The notes under the pieces are model-generated. The model saw nothing but the letters and a program-made list of their open reading frames with translations. It did not search any database and was not told where the DNA came from. A stretch of 64,000 nucleotides of DNA from Thermanaerothrix daxensis (GTDB lineage Bacteria; Chloroflexota; Anaerolineae; Anaerolineales; Anaerolineaceae): NCBI RefSeq assembly GCF_001306145.1, contig NZ_LGKO01000004.1, positions 186,001 to 250,000 on the forward strand, read 5' to 3'. Positions within the stretch are counted from its first letter, which is position 1. Each line of letters begins with the position of its first letter. A program made the position numbers and the translations under genes. This document shows, in pieces, positions 31,894 through 43,393 of this stretch.

Positions 31894-34135
31894 CGTTAAT
31901 CTCCTCACCTACAGGAGCGGCTGGCAACCGCAGGTAGAAACTGGTTCCACGTGAAGGGTGGCTTTTCACTTTGACGGACCCACCCAGCCGCGTCATCAGC
32001 GTTTTTACCCACCACAGACCAAACCCGATATGGCTAGGCTTGCGGTTGGAAAAGTGCAGTTCAAAAATGCGATCTTGAACATCGGGGGGGATACCGGGAC
32101 CGTTATCGCTAATCTTGACCTCAACCCACTCACCCTCAGCACGCCCAACAATCTCAATCTTCCCTTGCCCTTCTAAAACTTCACAGGCATTTTCGATCAG
32201 ATTCTGAAACACCAGGCGCAAATTGGGCTCACTGGCAATCACCCAGGGCAACTGTTCAAGATTAACCAGGGTAACCTCGATGCCCTTTGGAATGGAAACA
32301 GCCCGCAAGGCACCCTTCACACACGCCAGAATAGAAACCGGGCTGGGCTGAATCGGGTGCAATAGGATCAGGCTCTCTCGCAAAGCATTCAAGGCATTGC
32401 GTGTGGTTTCTTTGATTTCCTCCAGATTACGGGCAAGATAGGCATCCTTCTCAAGAGTTATTCGGCTTTTTTCCTGAAGGGCCTCTATCTTGACAGGAAT
32501 TACCCCGATTTTGTTATTCATTTGGTGCAGCAGATTAGCCGCCACATCCCCTAGCGCCGCAAACGTCTCGCTCAGCATCTGCCGCTCGTGAGCCGCTCGG
32601 ATTTCGGCCTGTCGTTCAGCACTTTCCACTGCCAGAACGGCGTAACGAGCCAAAATGGTAAGGACTTTTTTATCCCAATCCGACTCGATAAAATGCCCCG
32701 GATCTTGTTGGGTGCTGTAGACCGCAAAAGCCCCAATGGCCTTGGCAGTCTCTCGCTGTCCTACCAATGGCACAATTAGCGCGCGCTGCCAGCCATGCTG
32801 GCGAGCCAGTTCTGGGCGGAAGAACCAGGCTTCCTCAGGCAGGTTAGCAGAAATTACCACTTCCCGATGCAACACAGCGCGTCCAATCAAGGAATTATTT
32901 AGGGGCAGATTTTCGGCATGCTCATGCCCTTCCAGCGCAGCCACCAAGTGTAAATTTTCTCCCTCCAACAGCCAAATCGCCGCTGTTGCCGCATTGAGAA
33001 GATGGCAGGCTTTTGCCACCAAATGGTGCAACACCGTCTGGCACGGTTCTATCAGCAACTTCTCAGTTAATTCCTGCAAAGCATCTAGGAGTTTGACCTC
33101 CTGAATGGCAATAACGGCCTGATTAGCCAATGCCTGCACCAGATGGCTGTCTTCCTCAGAAAACGTCCCAGGAATTGGGCTTTCAAGATTTAGTACCCCC
33201 TCCACCCGACCACTGGCGCTGATCAGCGGTACCGCCAATTCAGAGCGAATCTCAAGTCCGGGATCCAAGGGGGAGTACATTCCTGCCCAGGGCTCCTCGC
33301 GAACATCCGGGATGCACAAAGGCTGACGATGCAAGGCAACCCACCCGGTGACGCTTCCCGCATCAATAGGCAATCTCTCGGCTTTCTGGGTTTGAATGGA
33401 TTTACCAATTACTACGCTTGGTAGCAGATAGTTACCGCTGATGTCCACCAACCGAAAACTTCCGTACTCGGCGTTAGTCACCTCCAACGCCATTTTTAGA
33501 ATGGTCTCCAGGGTATCTTCAAGGCGAGGTCGAGAGGAAATTAACATTCCCGCCCGCCGCAAGCGCACCAATTCTTCGTCCCGACGCCAGATCGCCTCCC
33601 GCGCCCGCTCAACCTGGCGCGCATGGTAAATCGCCATGGCTGCCTGATTGGCAAAGTTCTCCAGTGCAAAAACCTCTATGGAGGTAAATGGACGGGATTC
33701 ATACAAGTAAACATAGAGCACACCTACCACTCGGCGAGCCACAATGAGCGGGAATGCCGCCGCCGTCCTGGCGCCCTCGTAACGCCGCTGAGCAGGAAGG
33801 TCCAGGTCAGGCTCTTCTTCTAGTAGTACTCGACGCTGACGACTGACCGCCCTCCAACCCAAGCCCTGAGGACGTGGGGCATCCCGGCCGGGATCATTAA
33901 TTATTAGCCGTTCCCCAGCAGCAACTCGCGATTCAAGGAGAAACGCCTCACGTGTTGGGTCATATAAGAACAAAACCGCACAACTGCCCGGGATAATACA
34001 TACCACACTGTTAACTACCAGGTTTAACAATCCCTCCAGGGTGATCGAGTCACTCAACCCCAGGTGATTTACCAGGGTAGAGGATTGGTTCAGGGTATTG
34101 AGAATGCGGTTGAGTTCGCTCTCAGAAGATATCAT
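31883..34135 (-). CDS. Cytosolic histidine kinase with three GAF domains
   Basis: 750 residues from the ATG at 34135. There is no membrane helix. Three GAF sensor domains lie at about 25-180, 210-355 and 375-525, joined by helical linkers. The dimerisation helix has the candidate phospho-acceptor in LLHQMNNKIGVIP (about 555-567), followed by the ATPase domain with LIENACEVLEG, ISDNGPGIPPD and GFGLWWVKTLM. GAF domains can bind small molecules, haem or chromophores; a conserved chromophore Cys is not obvious. It overlaps the dual-receiver gene by 11 bp. Confidence 0.92.
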   Translation of the reverse strand: MISSESELNRILNTLNQSSTLVNHLGLSDSITLEGLLNLVVNSVVCIIPGSCAVLFLYDPTREAFLLESRVAAGERLIINDPGRDAPRPQGLGWRAVSRQRRVLLEEEPDLDLPAQRRYEGARTAAAFPLIVARRVVGVLYVYLYESRPFTSIEVFALENFANQAAMAIYHARQVERAREAIWRRDEELVRLRRAGMLISSRPRLEDTLETILKMALEVTNAEYGSFRLVDISGNYLLPSVVIGKSIQTQKAERLPIDAGSVTGWVALHRQPLCIPDVREEPWAGMYSPLDPGLEIRSELAVPLISASGRVEGVLNLESPIPGTFSEEDSHLVQALANQAVIAIQEVKLLDALQELTEKLLIEPCQTVLHHLVAKACHLLNAATAAIWLLEGENLHLVAALEGHEHAENLPLNNSLIGRAVLHREVVISANLPEEAWFFRPELARQHGWQRALIVPLVGQRETAKAIGAFAVYSTQQDPGHFIESDWDKKVLTILARYAVLAVESAERQAEIRAAHERQMLSETFAALGDVAANLLHQMNNKIGVIPVKIEALQEKSRITLEKDAYLARNLEEIKETTRNALNALRESLILLHPIQPSPVSILACVKGALRAVSIPKGIEVTLVNLEQLPWVIASEPNLRLVFQNLIENACEVLEGQGKIEIVGRAEGEWVEVKISDNGPGIPPDVQDRIFELHFSNRKPSHIGFGLWWVKTLMTRLGGSVKVKSHPSRGTSFYLRLPAAPVGEEINGGA

Positions 34136-34286
34136 AAAGGAGATTCCAACAACCTGTATACACAAATCTGGGTAATTAGGGGAATATTATATACAGGATT
34201 GAAGAGACGTAAAGAGCAACGGAGTGCCCTTTTCAGGACACCCCGCGCTACAGAAAACCAACACCCCAGGAGAAAAAGATGCTATT

Positions 34287-35726
<1,440 letters not shown>

Positions 35727-35833
35727 CTAATCCTAGCCGCTTCCCCCCATGATGCCTATTACCCGAAAGGGTCATTTTTTACATTACTTCGCCCTTGACC
35801 AGGGCTTTCCCCAACTAATCTAGAAACACAAAA

Positions 35834-36736
35834 TTATTCCGACACCTCAAACAAAGAGGGTAATTGTGCAAGCGCTTCGCCCATACGCACACCCGGCCAG
35901 GTGATCCATGAACCCTCAACGTAATAAATCCGCCCCCTTTGAGCCGCGGTCGTCTCAGCAAAAATCTCCGCCAGGCGCTGACAATCCTCAGGGTGATATG
36001 GATAAGGTTCACTGGGAACCAGGATCACCTCAGGATCGGCACGCAATACTTCCTCCAGACTCACCCGCGGGTATCGAACATCACGCTCACCTGGTGGCTC
36101 ACCCAGAGTCTCGCCCAGTTCGGCCTCCAGAGGATAGCGGCGTTCGCGCGCCGCAAAGACGTTTTCGCCCCCTGCCAACCGCAGGATATCGTGGCTGTAC
36201 GTCTCGCGATTAAACGTCATCCACCAGCGCCCATAGCGAGGATGCTCTTCCTCCCATATGGGGCAAAAGTAACGAATCTTGGGATGTTCATCAGCAGCCA
36301 ATGTAGCGATTTCAACGTTTTTTTCCAACACACGCAGCGCTTGAAAGGCACAATCTCGGGCAAAGAGATGGACAAGTTCCCATAAATCAGCCAATGCCTC
36401 CCGCACTGTCTTCGGAAACGTAACCCATACCCGTTGGTTAGCCTCAACCAGTGCCCAGATCACTTCCGGAGTGTTTTCTTCCTGGCTGGCAAGAATGAGG
36501 TCTGGCTGCAAGGTCACAACGTCCGCCACACGCACATTTTTGGTCCCGCCCACCCGCGGGTAAGCATCTACCGCTCCTTCAGGATATACACAATAATCTG
36601 TAATTCCAACCAATGCATCCCCCAAGCCCAACCGCACCATAGATTCGGTCATTGAGGGCACGAGAGAAACCACACGCCGCGGAGGGCTCTCAAACACAGG
36701 TGGCATGCGCAGACTGTTCAGGTCTTTGCCTTTCAT
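35834..36736 (-). CDS. BtuF/FhuD-like helical-backbone metal-receptor protein without signal peptide
   Basis: 300 residues of the class III substrate-binding fold used for cobalamin and iron-siderophores. The N-terminal lobe has RVVSLVPSMTESMVRLGLGD, then VGGTKNVRVADVVTLQPDLILAS (split here: VGGTKNVRVADVV, LQPDLILAS). The C-lobe has LEEVLRADPEVILVPSEPY. No signal peptide or lipobox precedes it, so it seems cytosolic. Its start overlaps the stop of the M20 peptidase by 4 bp. With a corrinoid system nearby a cobalamin handling role is tempting, but the metal ligand is unproven. Confidence 0.82.
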   Translation of the reverse strand: MKGKDLNSLRMPPVFESPPRRVVSLVPSMTESMVRLGLGDALVGITDYCVYPEGAVDAYPRVGGTKNVRVADVVTLQPDLILASQEENTPEVIWALVEANQRVWVTFPKTVREALADLWELVHLFARDCAFQALRVLEKNVEIATLAADEHPKIRYFCPIWEEEHPRYGRWWMTFNRETYSHDILRLAGGENVFAARERRYPLEAELGETLGEPPGERDVRYPRVSLEEVLRADPEVILVPSEPYPYHPEDCQRLAEIFAETTAAQRGRIYYVEGSWITWPGVRMGEALAQLPSLFEVSE

Positions 36737-37911
36737 TGGGCCTCCAACCTTGCCAAAGTCACTGCGCTCATCAATGCCACTCCATAGATCAAAGCGCGCT
36801 CATCAAAATCAAACCGCGGATGATGGTGCCCGTAAACGAGACCGCGCTCAGGATTCGCACTGCCTATCATAAAATAGCACCCAGGCACCTGCGCCATCAT
36901 AAGCGCCATATCCTCCGAAACCATGGTTCGATAGGTTGTATCCACGTTGACCTCAGGAATGACATCCCGGGCTATCTGAGCCACCCATTTTGCCATTGCC
37001 TCATCGTTGATCACGGGTGGGGTCAGGTCCGTGACCTTTACCTCTCCTTCGCACTCCATCGCTCGGGCTAATTCTTCTGTAATCCTAGTCACTCGGCTCA
37101 GCACCAAATCGCGGATGGGTTGGGTGAAAGTACGCAGGGTTCCGCGCAAATGAACGCTCTCCGGGATGACATTGTGCGCCTCGCCGCCATGGATCTGGGT
37201 CACACTCAGGACTGCTACTTCCAACGGTGAAATATTCCGCGAGATGATGGTCTGCAGAGCCAGCACCAACTGAGCCGCTGCAACAATGGGGTCACGGGTT
37301 TGATGGGGCAGGGCCCCATGCCCCCCCTTACCCCGCAAGGTAATTTCCACAATATCAGACCCGGCCATGAAAGGCCCGGGCACGACCGCCACCCAGCCTA
37401 CCGGTTTCTCATTCCATAGATGCAATGCCAGCGAGAAGTCGGGGTGTGGATTTTCAAGCACCCCATCTTCAAGCATGGCCTGGGCTCCGCCCAATCCTTC
37501 TTCGGCAGGTTGAAAAACAAATTTTACTCTTCCATGCAACCTTTCACGCTGCTGGGATAAAATCCGGGCCACTGTGAGACCAATCGCAGTATGACCATCA
37601 TGCCCACAGGCGTGCATCACACCAGGTTGTGCAGACGCATACTCAGCCCCTGTTTCTTCCTGGATGGGCAGCGCATCCATGTCAAATCTCAAAAGTGCCG
37701 TCGGGCCCTCATACTTCCCTTCTAAAATTCCTACCACGCCGGTTCTGCCTACTCCCGTTGTAACTTCCAATCCCAAGTTTTGGAGTTCGCGGGCTACTAT
37801 CCCAGCTGTACGGTGTTCTTGGAATCCCAGTTCCGGGTGGCGATGGATATCCCGACGTAATTGCCGGGTATACGCGAAAAGAGCCTCGGCTTGCTCGAGC
37901 AGGAACCTCAT
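36733..37911 (-). CDS. M20-family metal-dependent amidohydrolase (hippurate/N-acyl-amino acid hydrolase-like)
   Basis: 392 residues. The N-terminal segment LRRDIHRHPELGFQEHRTA, the metal motif MHACGHDGHTAIGL (about 98-111) and PAEEGLGGAQAML (about 130-142) are diagnostic. The small dimerisation lid follows, and GMVYGHHHPRF-like GLVYGHHHPRFDF gives the last metal His. It hydrolyses N-acyl or N-carbamoyl amino acids and related amides. GGAGG precedes the ATG. It is followed by a 4-bp overlapping BtuF-like gene and preceded by a PIG-L deacetylase, 9 bp apart. Confidence 0.92.
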   Translation of the reverse strand: MRFLLEQAEALFAYTRQLRRDIHRHPELGFQEHRTAGIVARELQNLGLEVTTGVGRTGVVGILEGKYEGPTALLRFDMDALPIQEETGAEYASAQPGVMHACGHDGHTAIGLTVARILSQQRERLHGRVKFVFQPAEEGLGGAQAMLEDGVLENPHPDFSLALHLWNEKPVGWVAVVPGPFMAGSDIVEITLRGKGGHGALPHQTRDPIVAAAQLVLALQTIISRNISPLEVAVLSVTQIHGGEAHNVIPESVHLRGTLRTFTQPIRDLVLSRVTRITEELARAMECEGEVKVTDLTPPVINDEAMAKWVAQIARDVIPEVNVDTTYRTMVSEDMALMMAQVPGCYFMIGSANPERGLVYGHHHPRFDFDERALIYGVALMSAVTLARLEAQ

Positions 37912-37920
37912 TTCACCTCC

Positions 37921-38652
37921 TTACCACACAACCCGATAAAAATACTCCTCATAACGTGGATGTTCGGGCGTGCTATCCGGTGCCAGTCGGGCACGCAGTC
38001 GCGCTTCTAGATCAGCCATGTCCTCAATCTGGCTGCGATGGGCTCGGAGGGCTGTAATTTTTTGCTCCCAGAAAGCCGTCACATCCAGGCGCACATTCGG
38101 TTGCCGTGTGAGCGAAAACCACACTTCTTTGACCTCATGGGGTTCTAGCCCCTCATTGGCAATCAGTTCGGGGAAAAATAATGGATTTCCCGCTGCCGGA
38201 AAAACCGCATCTAAAACGATCTGCCCTGCGGCGCGATGATCGGGGTGATTGATGCGATTGGGTCCCGGAAAGTAGTTCAATGGATCGCAGGTGACAATAA
38301 CGTCCGGACGCTCCTGGCGGATAATTCGCACGGCATCGCGTCGCGCCTCCAGCGAGGGCAGTAAATAGCCATCCGGGTAATCCAGGAAACGCACCCGCCT
38401 GACCCCCAGGAGGGATGCCGCATTTCGCTGCTCTTCTTCTCGGATCTGCTTGAGCGTTTCTGGCGGGATCACTCGCCCGTTTACCCCTTTATCACCCTTC
38501 GTGAACAGACAATATACGACCTCGTGCCCACGCGCGCACCAATAGGCAATAGAAGCCCCACAGAAAAATTCAGGATCGTCCGGATGTGCCAGAAAAATCA
38601 GGATTTTTCGGGGTGCATCCCAATCCACAAAGAGTTCGACGTTGCTTTCCAT
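37921..38652 (-). CDS. PIG-L/LmbE-family deacetylase
   Basis: 243 residues. The zinc motif AHPDDPE is at about 22-28 and the second metal His motif HPDHRAAG at about 135-142, with SLTRQPNVRLDVTAFWEQK and HRSQ (about 203-206) as in other family members. It removes the acetyl group from N-acetylglucosamine moieties, as in thiol or lipid sugar synthesis, or acts on another N-acyl sugar. It lies first in a three-gene operon with the M20 hydrolase and BtuF-like protein, so a combined N-acyl compound breakdown is possible (inference). Confidence 0.9.
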   Translation of the reverse strand: MESNVELFVDWDAPRKILIFLAHPDDPEFFCGASIAYWCARGHEVVYCLFTKGDKGVNGRVIPPETLKQIREEEQRNAASLLGVRRVRFLDYPDGYLLPSLEARRDAVRIIRQERPDVIVTCDPLNYFPGPNRINHPDHRAAGQIVLDAVFPAAGNPLFFPELIANEGLEPHEVKEVWFSLTRQPNVRLDVTAFWEQKITALRAHRSQIEDMADLEARLRARLAPDSTPEHPRYEEYFYRVVW

Positions 38653-38682
38653 AGATCAGATCTACAAACTCTAAAAACAAGG

Positions 38683-39561
38683 TTATCCCTTGGATTTATC
38701 GGCAGGCGGCTTGGCAGACGGCGTACCGCCGTTAGCAGGCTTAATCTCCTCCTTGGAGAATTCACGCACTCCCACTTCTGGTATTTCTACCCTGACCTTT
38801 CCAATCAGGATATTCAAATCCACCACCTTCCCCTCACCCGCGGGCGTCAGAACACGCTTGTTGCGTTTGGGCAAATCGCGGCAGGCTTCACAATATTGTT
38901 CATACTCGTAGATGAGACAGCAGCGCAATCGGCCACACATCCCGGTAATCTCGGCCGGGGTGAGGGAAATATCCTGTTCCTTTGCCATGCGAATCGAAAT
39001 AGAGTTGAACTCAGTTAGAAACTTTGAACAACAGCGCGTTTCCAGACCACATGCCCCCATCCCGCCCATGTACTTGGCCACGTCTCGAGGCCCTAAAAGG
39101 CGGTACTCAATCTGCACGGTGGGGAACAGTTTCTGCACAGCCTGGCGGAACGCCTTGAGGTCTTGTTTTTCCTCTGTATCACTACTGTACAATATCGCCA
39201 GGTGCGTCCCATCCAGGCTATATTCCGCACCAATCACTTTCACCCCGCTCAAGCCCAACTCGGTCACTTTTTGGGTACATAAGTAAACGGCTTGTTGCTC
39301 TTTTGCCTGCCACAACTGGCGCAAAAGCAAGTCACGCGGCGTTGCCAGGCGGTTGATGGGCTTCCACCCTCCTTCCGGAGGATGAGCGGGGGGCGCAACA
39401 ATCTGAGCAACCTCCCCAATTTGCCATCCGCGCGTAGTTTCTACCACCACACGATCTCCCACCTCCACCGTCCCCAGATGGGTAGCATCGTAATGGTAGA
39501 TTTTTCCCACCTTTGAAAATCGGACCCCAACAATCAGCAGGTTGGTGTCTGACGCCATCAT
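38683..39561 (-). CDS. ricT: PSP1-domain protein, RicT (YaaT) type
   Basis: 292 residues from the ATG at 39561, one base after the Mrp stop. The PSP1 domain includes VGVRFSKVGKIYHYDA and GDRVVVETTRGWQIGEV at the N-terminus, and the C-terminal half has the cysteine array GLETRCCSKFL and GMCGRLRCCLIYEYEQYCEACRDLP (about 180-245; elements GMCGRLRCC, EQYC, EACRDLP). In Bacillus subtilis RicT forms an Fe-S cluster complex controlling phosphorelay and RNA maturation. The link with Mrp, an Fe-S carrier, fits this Fe-S view. Confidence 0.85.
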   Translation of the reverse strand: MMASDTNLLIVGVRFSKVGKIYHYDATHLGTVEVGDRVVVETTRGWQIGEVAQIVAPPAHPPEGGWKPINRLATPRDLLLRQLWQAKEQQAVYLCTQKVTELGLSGVKVIGAEYSLDGTHLAILYSSDTEEKQDLKAFRQAVQKLFPTVQIEYRLLGPRDVAKYMGGMGACGLETRCCSKFLTEFNSISIRMAKEQDISLTPAEITGMCGRLRCCLIYEYEQYCEACRDLPKRNKRVLTPAGEGKVVDLNILIGKVRVEIPEVGVREFSKEEIKPANGGTPSAKPPADKSKG

Positions 39562-39562
39562 G

Positions 39563-40648
39563 CTAACCTGTGATCTCAATCCTTGGAAGTGGTTGCTCGC
39601 CCTGCAAAGCCGCTATGCTGATCTGCGCCGCCAAGCGACGGGCGATGTCCACCAACGCCCTGGCTGGCGCGGATTCGGGCTGAGCAAGCACCACAGGCGA
39701 ACCATGATCACCCCCAATACGCACGGCTGGATCCATAGGAATGCTGCCCAGAAAGGGAACATTGGCTTTCTGAGCCAATCTTTTACCGCCCCCCTCCCCA
39801 AAGATGTCCATACGGCTGCCATCCGGCAATTCGAGATAGCTCATATTTTCAATGACCCCTAGAATCGGGACATTGAGTTCGCGGAACATCTCCAGACTAC
39901 GGGCTGCATCCTCAACAGAAACCGCCTGCGGTAGAGTTACAATGACCGCACCGGTCAGGGGAATGGACTGCGCCAGGCTTAGGGGAGCATCTCCGGTGCC
40001 GGGGGGTAGATCAATGATCAGGTAATCCAACTCACCCCAGGCCACATCCGAAAGAAACTGCCGGATCGCTGAATGAAGCATCGGGCCACGCCAGATCAAC
40101 GGCTTTCCCTGCGGAACAAGAAAGCCAATGGACATGACCTTAACCCCAAAGGCCTCGGCTGGGACTAATTTTTCTCCCTGGAACGGAGGAAGACGATCCA
40201 CCCCCAGCATGGTAGGGACATTGGGACCGTAAATATCGGCATCCAAAAGTCCTACTGCAGCGCCTTCTTTTGCCAGCGCCACCGCCAGGTTAACCGCGAC
40301 GGTAGTCTTTCCAACACCCCCTTTACCAGAAGCCACCGCCACCGCATTTTTGACTGGCAACTGCAGGCTTCCACGAATGCGACCATCGGAAGCTACACTG
40401 GCTTGTAAGTTTACTTTTACATCCTTAACACCCGGCAATGCCATTAGGGCTGCCCTCACTTCTTCCTGGATTTGATCCCGCAATGGGCAGGCCGGAGTCG
40501 TTAAAACAATCTCTACGCTCACCACCCCATCCATCACGTCAAGGTGGCGCACCATGTTCAAACTAACAATATCGCGCCCCAATTCAGGGTCTTTTACCTG
40601 ACGTAGAACCGCCAGGAGGGACTCTTTGGACAAAGCATCTGGGCTCAT
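39563..40648 (-). CDS. mrp: Mrp/ApbC-family P-loop ATPase, Fe-S cluster carrier
   Basis: 361 residues. An N-terminal MIP18 (DUF59) domain (about 8-85: VKDPELGRDIVSLNMV, TTPACPLRDQI) is fused to a ParA/MinD-type ATPase with the deviant Walker A SGKGGVGKTT (about 108-117), LLDADIYGPNVPTMLG, DLPPGTGDAPLSL and IENMSYL. The usual CxxC near the C-terminus of the Nbp35/ApbC type is not seen, as in some Mrp proteins. It loads or transfers Fe-S clusters. It is one base from ricT and downstream of the Nuo genes on the same strand. Confidence 0.92.
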   Translation of the reverse strand: MSPDALSKESLLAVLRQVKDPELGRDIVSLNMVRHLDVMDGVVSVEIVLTTPACPLRDQIQEEVRAALMALPGVKDVKVNLQASVASDGRIRGSLQLPVKNAVAVASGKGGVGKTTVAVNLAVALAKEGAAVGLLDADIYGPNVPTMLGVDRLPPFQGEKLVPAEAFGVKVMSIGFLVPQGKPLIWRGPMLHSAIRQFLSDVAWGELDYLIIDLPPGTGDAPLSLAQSIPLTGAVIVTLPQAVSVEDAARSLEMFRELNVPILGVIENMSYLELPDGSRMDIFGEGGGKRLAQKANVPFLGSIPMDPAVRIGGDHGSPVVLAQPESAPARALVDIARRLAAQISIAALQGEQPLPRIEITG

Positions 40649-40693
40649 AACTACTCCTTTCGTGAGTTCAATTGTAATGCAAACTCAGGCACT

Positions 40694-41026
40694 TTACACG
40701 CTTTTCGCCTGTTCCAGTAAAAAGGCTTTGACCTCGGCACGGCAATGCTCAAATTGCTCCATTAATTCTTTGTCCTGGCCTCGATAACGGCGGATGGTTG
40801 TGCGAGCACATTGTGTGCATCCTCGCATTCCACGAAAGGAGTCCGCATTGCAGGTAAGACAGTTGTTCAACCGCACCATCAAAAGTGTAAAAGCCACTTG
40901 ATCAACCAGAGAAACATCTGCGGCCTCTAATCGGGATACTAAATTTTGCCAGAGGGGACCCCGCAAATCTCGCAGGTAAGGAAGTACCCGCAATGGAAAC
41001 AGCAACTCGGTATCTTCATTGTACAT
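40694..41026 (-). CDS. Small cysteine-rich protein of the Nuo/Mrp operon, unknown
   Basis: 110 residues, mostly helical with no signal or membrane helix. A C-x2-C-x11-C-x2-C array (NNCLTCNADSFRGMRGCTQC, about 55-74) could bind zinc or an iron-sulfur cluster. No family name is recalled with confidence. It starts 5 bp after the nuoI stop, so it is co-translated with the NADH dehydrogenase genes, and lies before Mrp. An assembly role for the Fe-S-rich complex I arm is plausible (inference). Confidence 0.75.
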   Translation of the reverse strand: MYNEDTELLFPLRVLPYLRDLRGPLWQNLVSRLEAADVSLVDQVAFTLLMVRLNNCLTCNADSFRGMRGCTQCARTTIRRYRGQDKELMEQFEHCRAEVKAFLLEQAKSV

Positions 41027-41031
41027 ACTGA

Positions 41032-41640
41032 CTACCCTGCCGTGGTTTCAGCCTTCTTGGCACTGCCCTTTTGAGCTCGTGCCGCCTCTTCGAGAGCATA
41101 ATCCGTTGGACGAATGGATGCGTAGTAGGTAACAGGCTTGGCAAGTTTCTCCAGATCGTAGATGTGTTCGCTAAGGCGATCATAAGAGGCGATCTCATAA
41201 TCGTGATCCATCTTGATCGCGTCAAAGGGGCAGAATTCAGCGCAAAAACCGCAATTCATGCAGATATCAACATCAATATAAAATGCTGCCGGCGTAGGGA
41301 TCGGTCGCCCCGTCTGGGGGTCATTCTTTCGCACAATCCAAATGCATTGAGGGGGACATACTTTGGCACAAATCCCACAAGATGTACAACGCATCTGTTT
41401 CTCACCGTCGGGGCCCTCCTCGTAAATCAGAAAAGGCAAATACCGGAATGCCTCTGGAACTGGAAGTTTCTCCTCCGGGTACTGCACAGTGAAAATTCCG
41501 CGTACGTCGCTACTGCGTCGCGCTTCCACTCCCTCGGGAGTGAAATAACGGCGCTTCCCATAACGCAAATCCTCAATGTAGGTGACAACCAAATGTTTGA
41601 ATGTCACCCACAGGCTTTTCAAAATTCCCCAACCAGTCAC
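41032..41640 (-). CDS. nuoI: NADH-quinone oxidoreductase subunit I (two [4Fe-4S])
   Basis: 202 residues. Two ferredoxin motifs are clear: CTSCGICAKVCPPQC (about 80-94) and CMNCGFCAEFCPFDA (about 121-135), each with C-x2-C-x2-C-x3-C(P), which bind clusters N6a and N6b of complex I. The YEEGPDGEKQMRCTSCG and CIWIVRKND context is that of NuoI, and the N-terminal amphipathic segment LKSLWVTFKHLV suits peripheral membrane contact. It follows nuoCD by 13 bp. The last 30 residues extend past most family members and are basic. Confidence 0.95.
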   Translation of the reverse strand: MTGWGILKSLWVTFKHLVVTYIEDLRYGKRRYFTPEGVEARRSSDVRGIFTVQYPEEKLPVPEAFRYLPFLIYEEGPDGEKQMRCTSCGICAKVCPPQCIWIVRKNDPQTGRPIPTPAAFYIDVDICMNCGFCAEFCPFDAIKMDHDYEIASYDRLSEHIYDLEKLAKPVTYYASIRPTDYALEEAARAQKGSAKKAETTAG

Positions 41641-41653
41641 ACCGACCTCCCTT

Positions 41654-43393
41654 CTACCGATCTACCTCGCCCAGCACAATGTCAATAGAACCGAGAATGG
41701 CAACAACGTCTGCCACCTTGGCACCCCGCGCCATATCCACCAGACTGGTCAGGTTGATAAACGAGGGAGCGCGAACGTGGTAACGCCACGGATTGGGTTT
41801 GCCATTGGAAACCACGTAAAAACCCAGTTCACCCTTTGGGCCTTCAACGCGTCCGTAGGCCTCACCCGGAGGAACCCGAACCTGGTACTGGGGCTTTCCC
41901 GTCATGATGGGGCCCTCAGGAATATCCCGAACCACCTGCTGCAAGATGCGCAGACTCTGCCGCATCTCATCCAGCCGGATCAGGTAGCGATCATAGATAT
42001 CGCCATGATAACGAACGGCTACGTCAAACTCCAATCGGTCATAAATGCTATAAGGCTCGGCCCGTCGGACGTCATAAGGAACTCCCGAGGCACGGAGCAC
42101 CGGCCCTGACGCGGAATTGGCAATGGCCTGTTCGGCTGTCAACACCCCCACGCCTTCGCATCGCTCACGCACAATTTCATTTCGAGTCAGAAACTCATCC
42201 ATTTCATCCACTTTGCGCGGCAAGCGATCGTACACCAGTCGGCGGACCTTCTCCAGAATATCCGGCGAAACATCGCGCGCCACACCACCAAAACGGAAGT
42301 AATTACACATCATCCGCGATCCCGAAACGGCCTCAAAAATATCCAGGATTAATTCTCGTTCTTCTATAGCATAAAGAGCAGGAGTAAAATAGGCGCCCAA
42401 ATCATTTAGCAGAAAGCCGATCGCAAAAATGTGATTGAGGAAACGGGTGAGTTCAGCCATCATGACCCGGATGTACTCAGCCCGCTCTGGGGGTTTAACT
42501 CCCATTAATTTTTCAACCGCCAGTGCGTAACCAAAATTATTGCTCATTGAGCAAAGATAATCCAGGCGATCCGTAAAGGGCATGTTTTGGAGAAACGTGT
42601 TCCGTTCTCCAATCTTCTCGTGATTGCGATGCAAATATCCCATGACTGGCTTTAGATCCAGAATCGTTTCCTCGCTCAGCGAAACCACCATCCGGAAAAC
42701 GCCATGCGTTGAGGGATGTTGGGGGCCCAGATTGACGACCAATGTGTCGGCGTGAAGATCATCCTCCTCACTGGCACGCTTTAGAACGCGGTAAATCGCC
42801 TCATCATCAGGAGGGGTCCAGGTTTCTGGATCAAAGCCGGGGGGATATTGCACATTATCCCCGAAGGGATTGCGATCCTCTGCACGAAAGACAAAACCCT
42901 CCGGCCAGCGACTTTTGAAAGGCTTAGCCTCCTCTTCAAAATAAGGCTCGCGCCAATCCTTTCGCAGTGGGAAACCAGCAAAACCTTCCCACATCAGAAT
43001 GCGCCGCAAATCGGGATGCCCCTCAAAACGAATGCCCAATAAGTCCCAGGCTTCGCGCTCCTGAAACTCTGCCCCACGATATAATGGCACCAGCGAAGGT
43101 ACCCGGGGATCCTCTCGAGGCATTTGTACCTTAAGCACCAGCGCCGGTCCACCAAGGGTCTTATAAAGATGATACACAACCTCCATCTTACCCTCGGGCA
43201 AATAGTCCACCCCGGTCACTGAAGAAAGATAATCATAACCGTACTCATCCCGCAATCGCTGTACCACTTCTAGCAAGTGCTCCCGCCCGACAAGGTACCC
43301 CTGGTAACCCGGTCGGGTATCCGGTTGAACTTTATCTGGGAAAAGATCCACCAGATTGGGAATCTGAGCAATCCTGGGAACGGCTTCACTCAT
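41654..43393 (-). CDS. nuoCD: NADH-quinone oxidoreductase fused subunits C and D
   Basis: 579 residues from the ATG at 43393 (GGGGAGG upstream); a further upstream in-frame start lies inside nuoB. The NuoC part (about 1-190) has [22 protein letters not shown] and [26 protein letters not shown]; the NuoD part (about 210-579) has [25 protein letters not shown] and [12 protein letters not shown]-like [15 protein letters not shown]. The pieces were listed as short motifs here. NuoC and NuoD are separate in most bacteria and fused in some, for example enterobacteria. It overlaps nuoB by 8 bp. Confidence 0.95.
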   Translation of the reverse strand: MSEAVPRIAQIPNLVDLFPDKVQPDTRPGYQGYLVGREHLLEVVQRLRDEYGYDYLSSVTGVDYLPEGKMEVVYHLYKTLGGPALVLKVQMPREDPRVPSLVPLYRGAEFQEREAWDLLGIRFEGHPDLRRILMWEGFAGFPLRKDWREPYFEEEAKPFKSRWPEGFVFRAEDRNPFGDNVQYPPGFDPETWTPPDDEAIYRVLKRASEEDDLHADTLVVNLGPQHPSTHGVFRMVVSLSEETILDLKPVMGYLHRNHEKIGERNTFLQNMPFTDRLDYLCSMSNNFGYALAVEKLMGVKPPERAEYIRVMMAELTRFLNHIFAIGFLLNDLGAYFTPALYAIEERELILDIFEAVSGSRMMCNYFRFGGVARDVSPDILEKVRRLVYDRLPRKVDEMDEFLTRNEIVRERCEGVGVLTAEQAIANSASGPVLRASGVPYDVRRAEPYSIYDRLEFDVAVRYHGDIYDRYLIRLDEMRQSLRILQQVVRDIPEGPIMTGKPQYQVRVPPGEAYGRVEGPKGELGFYVVSNGKPNPWRYHVRAPSFINLTSLVDMARGAKVADVVAILGSIDIVLGEVDR

